Below, one piece after another: positions 52,760-62,073 of a DNA stretch of 64,000 bases (position 1 is its first letter; the number at the start of each line of letters is the position of its first letter). Location of the stretch: assembly GCA_910573755.1 (NCBI GenBank), contig CAJTBO010000011.1, forward strand, positions 1 to 64,000, written 5' to 3'. Source of the DNA: Lachnospiraceae bacterium. Lineage in GTDB: Bacteria > Bacillota > Clostridia > Lachnospirales > Lachnospiraceae. The translations under genes and the position numbers were made by a program. The notes beneath the pieces are model-generated. The model was not told the origin of the DNA, ran no database searches, and saw only the letters and a program-made list of their open reading frames with translations.

Positions 52760-53722
52760 TTATCTCCGCGTCTCCCGTCCCGGCATATATTCCTTCCGAA
52801 GTTCCTCCATCATTCCGCAGTAGGTCTCCTTACACTCCTCCTGTCTGCCCGCCTTGATGAAAGCAACGCAGGGCGCCAGATAGGTATTCCAGAGCCAGAT
52901 GTATTTAGCCTGCGCATCCGCATCCTTTGCGATCCTTTTTACCAGTGTGGGCGCGATATCATAATATTCCTCGATCAGAGCCGCCCCTTCCTGCGTGGAG
53001 GCAAGATAGCCGTCCCTAAACTCCTTGATCAGCCGCAGTTCCTCACAGTTTTCACCTTTGTTCAAATTCTGACAGACCGCCGTGGTCACATAACAGAGTT
53101 TCCGCTTAAATCCCTGCACAATGGAATCATAGTCGGAAGCAATGATATTGCTGTCCTTAAAACTGCTTCCCCATTCCTTACAGATCACTTCCGCCAGCTC
53201 ATTCGCCCTGCTTCCCCGGATCTCCTTAATGGAAGGCAGTACATAGACAGCCATAAACATATTTTTGTCCATCTGCACGGTGAACTTTTCGTTCTTTTTC
53301 TTTACCTGCTCCAGCGCAGCCTCCTGTTCCCGGATAAAAGCGCCCGCGATCTGATGATAGATCCCGTCAAGGCTCTCCTCCGATGCATAGTCCAGCACCA
53401 GCTTGACGGCGGTATAAAAAGCATAATTCTCTTCCTTATACCGCTCAAACAGTTCATGATAGGAATCCTTCCGGAACGCCTTCACCTTTGCCGAATACTC
53501 TTTACATGCCGCTCCTGCATGTTCCAGAATAAAATTCAGGTTTTCATAGCATTTGCCGGCATCCGCATTGTCGGCCGCCGGCCCGTTGTTTTCCGCCTCT
53601 TTTATTCCGGCGGCAGTCAGGTCGATCCTTTCTCCGCAAAACATGCAGAGAATCGACTCCCTGCCTGCGGGCGCCTGCATCTCTTCCTTACAGTGGGGGC
53701 ATTTGATCAAAATGGTTTCCAT
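52760..53722 (-). CDS. Zinc-ribbon protein with CFI-box
   Basis: A 320-residue protein. The N-terminal zinc ribbon has CPHCKEEM and CMFCGE (about 8-30). The rest is helical and contains, near residues 212-270, LCYVTTAVCQNLNKGE followed by LRLIKEFRDGYLAS, which is the CFI-box-CTERM pattern (Cys, aromatic, then Thr-Ala) often found at the ends of bacterial proteins of unknown role. There is no signal peptide or membrane segment. The neighbours do not explain its role. Confidence 0.82.
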   Translation of the reverse strand: METILIKCPHCKEEMQAPAGRESILCMFCGERIDLTAAGIKEAENNGPAADNADAGKCYENLNFILEHAGAACKEYSAKVKAFRKDSYHELFERYKEENYAFYTAVKLVLDYASEESLDGIYHQIAGAFIREQEAALEQVKKKNEKFTVQMDKNMFMAVYVLPSIKEIRGSRANELAEVICKEWGSSFKDSNIIASDYDSIVQGFKRKLCYVTTAVCQNLNKGENCEELRLIKEFRDGYLASTQEGAALIEEYYDIAPTLVKRIAKDADAQAKYIWLWNTYLAPCVAFIKAGRQEECKETYCGMMEELRKEYMPGRETRR

Positions 53723-53804
53723 TCTTTATCCTTTCTTTCGCGAACTGTTTTCCTGCACGGAGCAATGGAATCTTCTCAATTTGCTGTGCAAATCGGGAAG
53801 CAGC

Positions 53805-53833
53805 GAATAATCCCGCTTACAGCCCGATTATTC
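53805..53833 (-). terminator. Hairpin directly after yebC
   Basis: On the minus strand GAATAATC and GATTATTC form a perfect 8-bp stem beginning at the yebC stop. The following bases lack a clear T tract, so it is a weak terminator or an mRNA 3-prime stabiliser. Confidence 0.45.
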
Positions 53834-53834
53834 T

Positions 53835-54566
53835 TTACTCTTCGTTCCAGTTGTGGTACACCGCCTGAACGTCATCGTCCTCCTCCAGCAGATCCAGCGT
53901 TTTCTGCAGGTTTTTCAGCGCGGTTTCATCCGTCAGGTCCACATAATTCTGCGGGATCATCGTCACCTCCGCGGAAACCATGGGGATCTTTGCCTCTTCC
54001 AGCGCCTGTCTCACCGTTTCGCAGTCATCCGGCGCCGTCAGGATCTCAAAACTGTCATCCTCCTCGTTGAAGTCCTCCGCTCCCGCGTCTAAAGCCGTCA
54101 TCATCAACTCATCTGCTTCCATATCGCACTCTTCCTTGTCGATGATGATCTGCCCCTTCTTGTCAAACATATAGGACACGCATCCCTGGGTTCCCACATT
54201 ACCCTGGCCTTTGGTAAAGGCATTTCTGACATTGGCGGCGGTACGGTTCTTGTTATCCGTCAGCGCGTCCACGATGATTGCGATACCGCTTGGCCCGTAT
54301 CCTTCATAGGTCACATACTCATAGTTGACATTGCCGTCCTCGCCGGCTGCTTTTTTGATGCCGCGCTCAATGGTATCGTTGGGCATATTATTTGCTTTCG
54401 CCTTTGCCACGACCTGCGCCAGCTTAAAGTTGTTGGCAGGGTCCGGCCCTCCCTCCTTTACCGCAACTGCGATCTCACGGCCGATGATCGTAAAGACCTT
54501 CCCCTTCGCCGCATCGTTCTTTTCTTTTTTGTGTTTGATATTTGCAAATTTTGAATGTCCTGACAT
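53835..54566 (-). CDS. YebC/PmpR family regulator
   Basis: A 243-residue member of the YebC family, proteins that bind DNA as regulators and, from recent work, relieve ribosome stalling at some sequences. It begins [20 protein letters not shown], and has ARAKGGGDP-like [18 protein letters not shown], and [20 protein letters not shown]. The long C-terminal domain is full length. The opening region matches the conserved RNA/DNA-binding surface. No obvious targets are in the window. Confidence 0.95.
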   Translation of the reverse strand: MSGHSKFANIKHKKEKNDAAKGKVFTIIGREIAVAVKEGGPDPANNFKLAQVVAKAKANNMPNDTIERGIKKAAGEDGNVNYEYVTYEGYGPSGIAIIVDALTDNKNRTAANVRNAFTKGQGNVGTQGCVSYMFDKKGQIIIDKEECDMEADELMMTALDAGAEDFNEEDDSFEILTAPDDCETVRQALEEAKIPMVSAEVTMIPQNYVDLTDETALKNLQKTLDLLEEDDDVQAVYHNWNEE

Positions 54567-54600
54567 TTGTATGATCTCCTTTATCTATGTAATTCACTTT

Positions 54601-55491
54601 TCACCCTGCGGCTAAAGTATGTTCCGTCTCCTGTTTTACAACGAGCACTTTCTCGATCCGCCTGTTTTCCACTTTCAGGATCTGGAATTTATAATCCCCT
54701 ACCATAATGGAAAATTCCTCGTTTTCTTCCGGTATCCTGTCCATTTTTGAGATCAGAAAACCGTTCAGCGTATCAAATTCCTCTTCCTCGAAATCGATCC
54801 CGAAGCGATCCTCCAGCTCCCTCAGCTCCGACATGCCGTCTATCACATACTCATCCTGGCCCTTTTTCTGGATATGGCTTTCCTCTTCGTCGTATTCGTC
54901 CAAAATGTTGCCGACGATCTCCTCCAGAATATCCTCCATCGTCACAAGGCCTGCCGTCTGTCCGTATTCATCGATGACCATCGCCATCTGGACTTTTTTC
55001 TGCTGCATTTCCCGAAACAGCGTATCGATCTTTTTCTTCTCCGTCACAAAGACAGCTTTTCTGAGCAGATCGGGAATATCCTTCACCGCCATCTTCCGGT
55101 TCGCCGCGATCCGGTTCATCCGGAATGCATCCTTTAAAAATAAGATGCCGATAATGTGGTCAATGTTTTCCTCATAAACGGGAAATCTGCTGTTCGTGCC
55201 GTCCAGCATCTGATCCAGCGCTTCCTTCAACGTCATATCCGCCTCCAGCGCGCAGATCTGGGAACGGTGCGTCATGATGTCTCCTGCCTCCTTATCATTC
55301 AGGGCAAAAATATTGGAGATCATCTCCGCCTCATCATCCTCGATCGTCCCCTGTTCCTGACCTTCACTGACCATGGTCAGGATATCTTCTTCCACTTCTT
55401 CCGGCTTTCCATGCCGTCTGCTTTCCAATCCCTTTTTTACGGATTTTACGATGGCCCCCAGCCTGGAAGTATCAGGGTTTCCATCCGCCAT
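54601..55491 (-). CDS. CBS-domain protein, CorC/HlyC-like
   Basis: A 296-residue soluble protein: a pair of CBS domains (about 70-190, EAGDIMTHRSQICALEADMT and VMAMVIDEYGQTAGLVTMED-like MVIDEYGQTAGLVTMEDILE) followed by the CorC_HlyC domain (about 210-285, GMSELRELEDRFGIDFEEEE). Unlike most Firmicute CNNM-type proteins it lacks the N-terminal DUF21 membrane domain, resembling E. coli CorC instead. A role in Mg/Co efflux or ribosome-associated stress is inferred. Confidence 0.9.
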   Translation of the reverse strand: MADGNPDTSRLGAIVKSVKKGLESRRHGKPEEVEEDILTMVSEGQEQGTIEDDEAEMISNIFALNDKEAGDIMTHRSQICALEADMTLKEALDQMLDGTNSRFPVYEENIDHIIGILFLKDAFRMNRIAANRKMAVKDIPDLLRKAVFVTEKKKIDTLFREMQQKKVQMAMVIDEYGQTAGLVTMEDILEEIVGNILDEYDEEESHIQKKGQDEYVIDGMSELRELEDRFGIDFEEEEFDTLNGFLISKMDRIPEENEEFSIMVGDYKFQILKVENRRIEKVLVVKQETEHTLAAG

Positions 55492-55598
55492 TCTCTCATC
55501 TCCTTAATCTCTTCATACTATATTGATATATATTGCCATTGTACCCGATACAGTACAATATCGCCAGTCATTATACCATTTATCCCCGGTACAGTCAA

Positions 55599-55642
55599 GA
55601 AAAAAGCCCCGGACTGCCAAAACGAGCGGCGGCCTGAGGCTT
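55599..55642 (-). terminator. Terminator of the sugar operon
   Basis: On the minus strand AAGCCTC pairs with GGGGCTT, with further pairing inside, and is followed by TTTTTTCTTG. It lies 36 bases after the dehydrogenase stop, the last gene of the operon. Confidence 0.75.
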
Positions 55643-55677
55643 AAAGATATTACGGTTTCAAATAACGATGCATCCTG

Positions 55678-56718
55678 CTATTTTTCAAACACGATGATCC
55701 CCTTTTTGGCGATCTTCCTCTCTTCGAGTTTTGCAAAGGCTTCCAGAATATCATCAAAAGAAAAATAATCGGAAATGTAATCCTTCAGATCGATTATACC
55801 GGATCTGATCCAGGAAAGGATCTGCGCGTTCGCCTCTCCTTCTTCCGCCTTGCTTGGGAACTGCTGGAACTGCAGCTGCCAGTTATAGGGCGCTTTTGTC
55901 CAGTCGATATCGAAGCGGCACTCCGGCGCAATGCCGTAACAGCAGATCTTTCCCTGATCGCAGATCAGCTCCATCGCCTGATTGATCAGGCCGAGGATCC
56001 CTACCGCATCCAGCACAAATTCCACACCGTCCGGACAGATCTTCCGTATTTCCTCTTTCGGATCACAGTGTTTGCTGCAAAAAGCATGATCCGCCCCTTT
56101 TTCCAGAGCCTCCGCCGCCTTTTCCTCCACCACATCAAAGGCAATGATCGGATGCACGCCCAGAATACTCATAAAACGGATGAACGTAAGCCCCACCGGA
56201 CCGCAGCCGAATACAGCCACGCTTTTGTTTTCCTTTATCCCGAACCGCCTGATGGAACTCAACACCTCTCTCAGTGTAACGATCATCGCCGCATCCACCG
56301 GATCGATATCCTCCGGCACAATCGTCTGGGCATAGGCGCATTCCGGGATATCATGTCCCCGCGCGCACTTATCGTTGACAACGGCATATTCGCTGTACGC
56401 CCCCCATGCCGAACCCAGTTTCCCATACAGCGCCTCATCCGCATCCACAAAAGGAAGCAGTACCACATCTCCGGTTTTGTAACCGGTGACATCCTTTCCG
56501 GTCTCCACCACCCTGCCGACTCCTTCATGTCCCAGCATCAGCGGATATTCGGAAAGTTCCACCCCTTTAAATTTCCGGTGGATCAGTTTTGCGTCCGTCC
56601 CGTTGCATATCCCGCAGCTTATCATTTTCACAAGCGCCTGATTATCACCGCAATGGGGTTTTGGTATCTCCTTTACGGATAATGCACCGTTTTCATCCAC
56701 GATCAATGTTTTCATCAC
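55678..56718 (-). CDS. Zinc-type (MDR) sugar/alcohol dehydrogenase
   Basis: A 346-residue medium-chain dehydrogenase. The catalytic-zinc region has ISCGICNGTD and GHEGVGRVVETG; the coenzyme fold shows VAVFGCGPVGLTFIRFMSIL. The structural-zinc loop with four cysteines seen in many relatives is absent. It starts two bases after the FGGY kinase, so it is cotranslated. It would oxidise or reduce a sugar alcohol, sugar or related compound in the operon's pathway; substrate unknown. Confidence 0.9.
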   Translation of the reverse strand: MMKTLIVDENGALSVKEIPKPHCGDNQALVKMISCGICNGTDAKLIHRKFKGVELSEYPLMLGHEGVGRVVETGKDVTGYKTGDVVLLPFVDADEALYGKLGSAWGAYSEYAVVNDKCARGHDIPECAYAQTIVPEDIDPVDAAMIVTLREVLSSIRRFGIKENKSVAVFGCGPVGLTFIRFMSILGVHPIIAFDVVEEKAAEALEKGADHAFCSKHCDPKEEIRKICPDGVEFVLDAVGILGLINQAMELICDQGKICCYGIAPECRFDIDWTKAPYNWQLQFQQFPSKAEEGEANAQILSWIRSGIIDLKDYISDYFSFDDILEAFAKLEERKIAKKGIIVFEK

Positions 56719-56720
56719 TG

Positions 56721-58244
56721 TTATTTTCCCTCTCCTTCCGTATAGACCGGCAAAAGCGCCTCATATACTTCATTAAATTTCTTCCGCCTGCCGCAGTAAA
56801 AGCGATGGCTGTCCCTGTCGAACTCTATCTTTTCTTTCCCCATAAGGAAATGATCCGCCGCCGAGAAATCCTTTAACAGGCCGCTTCCCACACCGGCGAT
56901 CACCGCCGCCCCGATGGAATTTGCCTCTTCCGTATACCCCGGTATATTGACTCTGACGCCGAAAATATCCGCTATGCTCTTTTGCCAGATCCCGCTCCTT
57001 GCCACGCCGCCGATCAGCGTCAGCTCTTCTATCGCCGTGCTTTCCCGCAGAATGGAAAAACACTCCGCCAGATTCATCACGATCCCTTCCATCACACTGC
57101 GCAGCATATCCTGTCTTGTAGTCTTTGCCGTAATGCCGTAAAAGACGCCTTTGGCATCCCCGTTCCACTTCGGCGCCCGCTCCCCCATCAGATAAGGCAA
57201 AAACAGCACTCCGCCTGCTCCCGGCGCACTTTCCGCGATCGCCCTGTTCATCCGGTCATAGGCGGAGCCGCCCTCTTCCTCTGCCCGTCTTGTCTCGTCC
57301 AGACAGATCGTATTTTTAAGCCAGCTGTACGATCCTCCTGCATACTGCATCGTACCGTTGGGCGAATAGAGCCCGGGTACGGCGTGGGCCCAGCAGACAA
57401 TCCTCTTTGCCTGATCAAACACAGGCTTTTCCGACGTGGACGCCACCCAGGCGGAAGTTCCCATACAGCAGTAGGCTTTCCCCGGCGCCACACAACCGGC
57501 GCCCACATTGGCGGCAACACCGTCCCCGGCGCCCATGATCACTTTCGTTCCGGTGGAGAGCCCCGTCTCCTTCGCCGCCCTTTCCGTCACATTTCCCACA
57601 TGGAAAACGGATTCCACGATCTTCGGCAGTTTATCCTGATCCACCCCGGAAGCCGAGACGATCTCTTCCGACCAGTCACGTTTTGCAAGATCCAGACAGT
57701 CCATGCTGTTGGCATCGGAGCAATCGGTATAAAACTTTCCGGTCAGCTTATAGACCATATAATCTTTGGCATTTAAAAACTTATCCGTCCGCTCATAGAC
57801 CTCCGGCAGGTTCTCCTTGATCCACATCGCCTTCTGTATACCGTAGGAAGCGGTATTTCTGTGCCCTGTAATGCCGTAAAACCTGTCGTCGTCTATTTTC
57901 TCCCGCAGCTTCTCCGACTCTTTCTGCGCCCTCATATCCGCCCAGATGACCGCCCTTGTCAGCGGATTTCCATCCCTGTCCACCGGAAGCGCTCCCATCA
58001 TCTGTCCGCTGAAGCTTACGGCTTTTACCTCCTCCCCGCGGATCCCACACTGTAAAAGCAGCTTTTTCGTGGACAGGCAGACCGCCTGCCACCAGTCCTT
58101 TGGATCCTGCTCCGCCCACAGGGGCCGCTCATAAAACACCCCGTAAGCAGTCTGCATACTGCCGATCAGCCTGCCGTCCGTCGAAAACAGCACAGCTTTA
58201 TTACCTGAAGTGCCCAAATCATGGGCAAGAATATAATCCCCCAT
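56721..58244 (-). CDS. FGGY-family carbohydrate kinase, xylulokinase-like
   Basis: A 507-residue sugar kinase. The N-terminal ATPase-fold motif is LAHDLGTSGNKAVLFSTDGR, the substrate region VKAVSFSGQMMGALPVD and VIWADMRAQKESEKL, and the FGGY signature region VMEGIVMNLAECFSILRE followed by IGGVARSGIWQKSIADIF. The start at 58244 has GAGG five bases upstream; a longer frame includes no conserved residues. Substrate by similarity a ketose such as xylulose, but the operon suggests an unusual sugar or sugar acid. Confidence 0.92.
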   Translation of the reverse strand: MGDYILAHDLGTSGNKAVLFSTDGRLIGSMQTAYGVFYERPLWAEQDPKDWWQAVCLSTKKLLLQCGIRGEEVKAVSFSGQMMGALPVDRDGNPLTRAVIWADMRAQKESEKLREKIDDDRFYGITGHRNTASYGIQKAMWIKENLPEVYERTDKFLNAKDYMVYKLTGKFYTDCSDANSMDCLDLAKRDWSEEIVSASGVDQDKLPKIVESVFHVGNVTERAAKETGLSTGTKVIMGAGDGVAANVGAGCVAPGKAYCCMGTSAWVASTSEKPVFDQAKRIVCWAHAVPGLYSPNGTMQYAGGSYSWLKNTICLDETRRAEEEGGSAYDRMNRAIAESAPGAGGVLFLPYLMGERAPKWNGDAKGVFYGITAKTTRQDMLRSVMEGIVMNLAECFSILRESTAIEELTLIGGVARSGIWQKSIADIFGVRVNIPGYTEEANSIGAAVIAGVGSGLLKDFSAADHFLMGKEKIEFDRDSHRFYCGRRKKFNEVYEALLPVYTEGEGK

Positions 58245-58354
58245 CTTCACCTCGTTTCCGCACCGTTTTATGCCGGGACATATCCCGTTTTCGTATGGCA
58301 GGGCCTGTTTGCACGGTGCAGACACAGTCCCTGCCTGTTCTTTTCCATATGATA

Positions 58355-59353
58355 TCAGGGCTCCAGATCCAGCTCCGCCATCGTTGCCGGCATCTCGTGC
58401 GCCGTGTTTACCTTTGTCTCGTCCGTCACAAGGTCAAAACAGGAAACTACGATCCTGCCGTTCCAGATAATGGGCTCTCCCGGCTGATCCAGCTCTCCCT
58501 GAAAGCCGTCGCAGTCCGGAGACTGTGCGATCCTTCTTGTCACACGATCCTTATCCACCATTACAATGGCGTTGTTGTTAAAGTCCGCGATATAGAGATT
58601 TCCTGTGTTCTCGTCCATGATCATACCGTCCGTGGAGACCAGTTCCGCCGGATTTTTCGCATATACTTCCTGCTCCAGGATATCTCCGTTCTCATCAAGA
58701 CGGAATTTCCAGACTTCCCCGTCCCCGAAATTACCCACATACAGATTTCCCCTGCTGTCGATCTCGATGCCGTCCGCACCGTACTGGCACTTCGGATTGT
58801 GGGTCACAAAAGTCGTAAAGATATGCGGATCCTCCAGCGTATTTGTGATCCTGATGTCTTTGGCATCCAAAGGGAACCTGTAGACACAGCTTACCAGTTT
58901 CCCTGACCTGTCCCGTACTTTTTCCATGCAGCTCTGGGTCACATACATATAGTCCCCGTATATGCGGACGCCGTTTGGATGCTCCATATCATAAGCCACG
59001 GTATACCAGTCTTTTACATTTCTCTCCTCATCAAAGATTACCTTCAGCATCCTGCCCCTGCCTATCAGGGAGGCATCTCCCGACCACCCCTGGTTGTCGC
59101 AGATATACATATTCCAGTCTCCGTCAAAAGCGATGCCCATATTTCTCGCGATCCCTGTCTCCGGATGGACCGGCACGTCAAACCACTTGCTGATCTTCTT
59201 ATCCTTTGTGATCCTGAGCACGCACCCGGACATATCATCCTGCGCAAAATTGGGGCACGATAAGATCAGGTCCCCGTTTTTATCAATTTCCATACCATCC
59301 GGCGTACAAACACAGCCTTCCGGAAGAAGTGTAAACAATCTCGAAGTCTGCAT
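58355..59353 (-). CDS. SMP-30/gluconolactonase-like lactonase
   Basis: A 332-residue beta-propeller of the SMP-30/LRE family, which hydrolyses sugar lactones in a metal-dependent way. Blade motifs are PEGCVCTPDGMEIDKNGDLI, ARNMGIAFDGDWNMYICDNQ, PNGVRIYGDYMYVTQSCM, GADGIEIDSRGNLYVGNFGD and VSTDGMIMDENTGNLYIADF. There is no signal peptide, so it acts in the cytoplasm. It follows deoC by two bases. Together with the dehydrogenase it suggests a sugar-to-lactone-to-acid route. Confidence 0.9.
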   Translation of the reverse strand: MQTSRLFTLLPEGCVCTPDGMEIDKNGDLILSCPNFAQDDMSGCVLRITKDKKISKWFDVPVHPETGIARNMGIAFDGDWNMYICDNQGWSGDASLIGRGRMLKVIFDEERNVKDWYTVAYDMEHPNGVRIYGDYMYVTQSCMEKVRDRSGKLVSCVYRFPLDAKDIRITNTLEDPHIFTTFVTHNPKCQYGADGIEIDSRGNLYVGNFGDGEVWKFRLDENGDILEQEVYAKNPAELVSTDGMIMDENTGNLYIADFNNNAIVMVDKDRVTRRIAQSPDCDGFQGELDQPGEPIIWNGRIVVSCFDLVTDETKVNTAHEMPATMAELDLEP

Positions 59354-59355
59354 AC

Positions 59356-60051
59356 TTATTTTCCTCTCTCCTTCTCAAACTCATCACAGATCTTTATGCT
59401 GCTGCTGGTTCCGATCCTCTCGGCGCCTGCCATCAGCATGCTTCGGCATGTCTCCCAGTCACGGATACCGCCCGCCGCTTTTACTTTCACCGCATCCCCC
59501 ACCGTTTCCTTCATCAGCCGCACATCCTCCGCGTCCGCCCCGGAAGTACCGAATCCCGTACTTGTTTTAATAAAATCAGGCTTTACCTCCTTTGCGATCT
59601 TCGCCGCTCTTACGATCTCCTCTTTTGTCAGATAGCAGTTCTCGAAGATCACTTTGCTGAGGACATGATGTTCACGGCATACTTTTACGATGGCTTCCAT
59701 CTCCCTTCTGATATAATCATCATGCCCCATCTTCAGTTCCCCGATATTGATCACATAGTCGATCTCATCCGCACCGTCTTCGATCGCCTTTTTTGTCTCA
59801 AACACCTTCGTTTCCAGTTCCGTCTGACCCAGAGGGAAAGAGATCGCCGCTCCCACATGCACATTGGTATCTTTCAAAAATTTCCTGCAGGTACGCACCT
59901 GGGAGGAATTGACAGCCACCATGGCAAACCCGTTTCCGGCCGCCTCCTCACATAATTTTTTGAAATCCTCCTCCACCGCATAGGCCTTTAACAGCGTATG
60001 GTCCATCATGCCCGCCAGTTCGTCCCTTGTCAGCTTTTCCATTTCCATCAT
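59356..60051 (-). CDS. deoC: Deoxyribose-phosphate aldolase
   Basis: A 231-residue class I aldolase. The Schiff-base lysine is in KPDFIKTSTGFGTSGA-type DFIKTSTGFG, and conserved motifs are LTRDELAGMMDHTLLKAYAV, AAISFPLGQT, EIDYVINIGELK and KAAGGIRDWETC (the second Lys). AAGGAGG lies seven bases before the ATG. DeoC normally splits 2-deoxyribose-5-phosphate to glyceraldehyde-3-phosphate and acetaldehyde; within this operon it may act on a related phosphorylated sugar. Confidence 0.94.
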   Translation of the reverse strand: MMEMEKLTRDELAGMMDHTLLKAYAVEEDFKKLCEEAAGNGFAMVAVNSSQVRTCRKFLKDTNVHVGAAISFPLGQTELETKVFETKKAIEDGADEIDYVINIGELKMGHDDYIRREMEAIVKVCREHHVLSKVIFENCYLTKEEIVRAAKIAKEVKPDFIKTSTGFGTSGADAEDVRLMKETVGDAVKVKAAGGIRDWETCRSMLMAGAERIGTSSSIKICDEFEKERGK

Positions 60052-60091
60052 CCTACTGCCTCCTTCTTTTCTGCTTTTTGGGTTTTCACAG

Positions 60092-61057
60092 TTATTCCAC
60101 CTCTCTCTTTTCCAGCTTCTCCTTCCAGTGCTGCATCATCAGAAAATGTGCCTGGCATTCCACGGAAGTTCCCGCATGGATAAAATCAGGGGAACCGGAC
60201 GCCTGAAAGATCAGCCCTGTTTCCGATACCCTTTCACAGAGCGCCTCCCTGATCCGGTCCGCCCTTTGCTTGTACGTTTTATCTATAATGCCTTCCTTGA
60301 TGCCTCTGTAGATCACATAGGCGGTCATCGCGCCTGTCTCCGATTCCGTAAAGGTTTCCGGCCGATCCAGCACGTCATGGAACGTATGTTCTTTCGTCTC
60401 ATAGGAAAGCATCGCATCCAGCAGGGCAAGCATCCGGTCATGCACACGCTTCTTCTCTCCGGTGTCCGGATCCGGCATTGCCAGATACAGCCGCATAAGG
60501 CCTGTCAGAATCCAGCCGTTCCCGATCCCCCATAAAAAAGGCCGTTTATAGTCTTTTGCTGCATCGTCCCAGATATGGAAATAGAGCCCTGTTTTTTTAT
60601 CATACAGCCGGCGGATAATACCGTCCATCTGTGTCAGCGCGGCCCGGACATGTCCCGCCTTCGCAAGGGCGCAGGGCATATAAGCCGCCGAATCCGCCCA
60701 GATCTCCTTTGTGCGGATCATATGATACACCATGCCGTCTTCTGCTCTCCGGGCATCCTCCAGCAAAAACCGGACGTTTTTTTCGGCGGCTTCCCTGTAT
60801 CCCCTGTTCTTTGTTTTTTCGGCATAATCCATAACCGCCGGAATACAGAATGCGGAATCCGTCACCGCCGGCGCGTTTTCCACATTGCAGAGCCTTCCGT
60901 CCGAACTCTGCCGCTGCACGATATCATGTATGAGCAGCGCAAGCTCTTCCTCCCTGCCGATCTCAAGCAGACACTGAGCCGCAATGCCCTGCTCCCAGCA
61001 CTGCCTTGTCATGCAGAGCATTGCCTTTAAAACCTTTTCCTGCAAATTCCTGCTCAA
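60092..61057 (-). CDS. GH88/GH105-like unsaturated glycuronyl hydrolase homologue
   Basis: A 321-residue alpha/alpha-barrel protein of the GH88/GH105 type. Motifs are CWEQGIAAQCLLEIGREEEL, APAVTDSAFCIPAVMDYA, TKEIWADSAAYMPCALAKAG (the position of the family's WxD substrate-binding loop), and FLWGIGNGWILTGLMRLYL. At 321 residues it is shorter than most. Family members remove unsaturated uronic acids from oligosaccharides. With no signal peptide, it would act on imported sugar. Sequence similarity is moderate, so I leave the substrate open. Confidence 0.8.
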   Translation of the reverse strand: MSRNLQEKVLKAMLCMTRQCWEQGIAAQCLLEIGREEELALLIHDIVQRQSSDGRLCNVENAPAVTDSAFCIPAVMDYAEKTKNRGYREAAEKNVRFLLEDARRAEDGMVYHMIRTKEIWADSAAYMPCALAKAGHVRAALTQMDGIIRRLYDKKTGLYFHIWDDAAKDYKRPFLWGIGNGWILTGLMRLYLAMPDPDTGEKKRVHDRMLALLDAMLSYETKEHTFHDVLDRPETFTESETGAMTAYVIYRGIKEGIIDKTYKQRADRIREALCERVSETGLIFQASGSPDFIHAGTSVECQAHFLMMQHWKEKLEKREVE

Positions 61058-61095
61058 AACCTTTTCCTCCTGTGTTTTGTGTTTGAGTCAAATTT

Positions 61096-62073
61096 TTATA
61101 CCGTCCTCTTTAAAATCCTGTCTATTTCTTCCATCTGCTCTTTTGACAAAGCGCCGAAGTCAAGCGCAGACACATTCTCCTTTACCTGTTTTTCCGACTT
61201 AAAACCGGGAATCGGGATCATACGCTCCCCCCTTCCCCAGATCCATGAGATACACCCCTGCGCCAGAGTCCTTTTGCCGGAAGTCAGGATCTCGCGGACC
61301 GCCTCCAGTTTATCCAAAAACACCTGATTCGGTCTCCCGTCTATAAAATATTCCATCCAGGGCGCCGCATGAATACCCCGCAGGTCATTTTCCGGCATCT
61401 GCATGCCGCGCCGATACTTCCCGGTCAGGATTCCCATGGCAAGAGGGGATCTGCAAAGCCCCGCCAGCCGGCGCCGCTCACAGAAACCTGTCATCGCCGG
61501 ATCATCCTCCATCACGTTCTCCGCAAATTCCATCATGGCGGCATGAGCCCCGCCGGCTATGATCCCCGCCCTTTCGGGATCGGACGTGGACCAGCCGTAA
61601 TACCGGATCTTTCCGGCACGGACCAGTTCTTCCAGCGTATCCAGGACCATCGGTGCCTTTTCCTTATCGTAATCGCCGCAATGAAATAAAAACACGTCGA
61701 TATAATCCGTCAGGAGCCTTCGAAGCGAATCCTCACAGGAAGTCACGATATCTTCCTTCGACTGCACGATCCCCGTGGTACATTTTCTTTTCTCATCACA
61801 GAGGATGCCGAACTTCGTCACCACCACCGCCTGATCCCGTTTGCCCTGCAGCGCTTTTCCCACCAGTTCCTCACTGTGTCCCGCGCCGTAGATATTGGCA
61901 GTATCGATCAGCTTCGCCCCCATATCCAGGCCGGCCTGCAGCGCCCGCAGCGAGACGGCGTCATCCACATCTCCCCAGCCCGCCTGTGCGCCTATATCGG
62001 TCCATTCACCGCCGATCGCCCAGCAGCCGAGCCCCACAGGGGGGATATCTATTCCCATTTTTTCTATCTTCAT
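61096..62073 (-). CDS. Aldo/keto reductase
   Basis: A 325-residue NAD(P)H-dependent AKR of the YajO/IolS-like group. The catalytic tetrad is visible: Asp in KLIDTANIYGAG, Tyr in the same stretch, Lys in QAVVVTKFGILC, and His in DVFLFHCGDYD. The cofactor loop near CISWIWGRGERMIPIPGF is conserved. It starts four bases inside the LacI gene stop and is cotranslated. It would reduce or oxidise a sugar or aldehyde of the operon's pathway. Confidence 0.92.
   Translation of the reverse strand: MKIEKMGIDIPPVGLGCWAIGGEWTDIGAQAGWGDVDDAVSLRALQAGLDMGAKLIDTANIYGAGHSEELVGKALQGKRDQAVVVTKFGILCDEKRKCTTGIVQSKEDIVTSCEDSLRRLLTDYIDVFLFHCGDYDKEKAPMVLDTLEELVRAGKIRYYGWSTSDPERAGIIAGGAHAAMMEFAENVMEDDPAMTGFCERRRLAGLCRSPLAMGILTGKYRRGMQMPENDLRGIHAAPWMEYFIDGRPNQVFLDKLEAVREILTSGKRTLAQGCISWIWGRGERMIPIPGFKSEKQVKENVSALDFGALSKEQMEEIDRILKRTV

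Noticed and set aside
52712-54070. Long open frame on the plus strand opposite the CFI-box gene and yebC
   Set aside because: It is antisense to two well-supported genes and has no recognisable domain; a composition effect.
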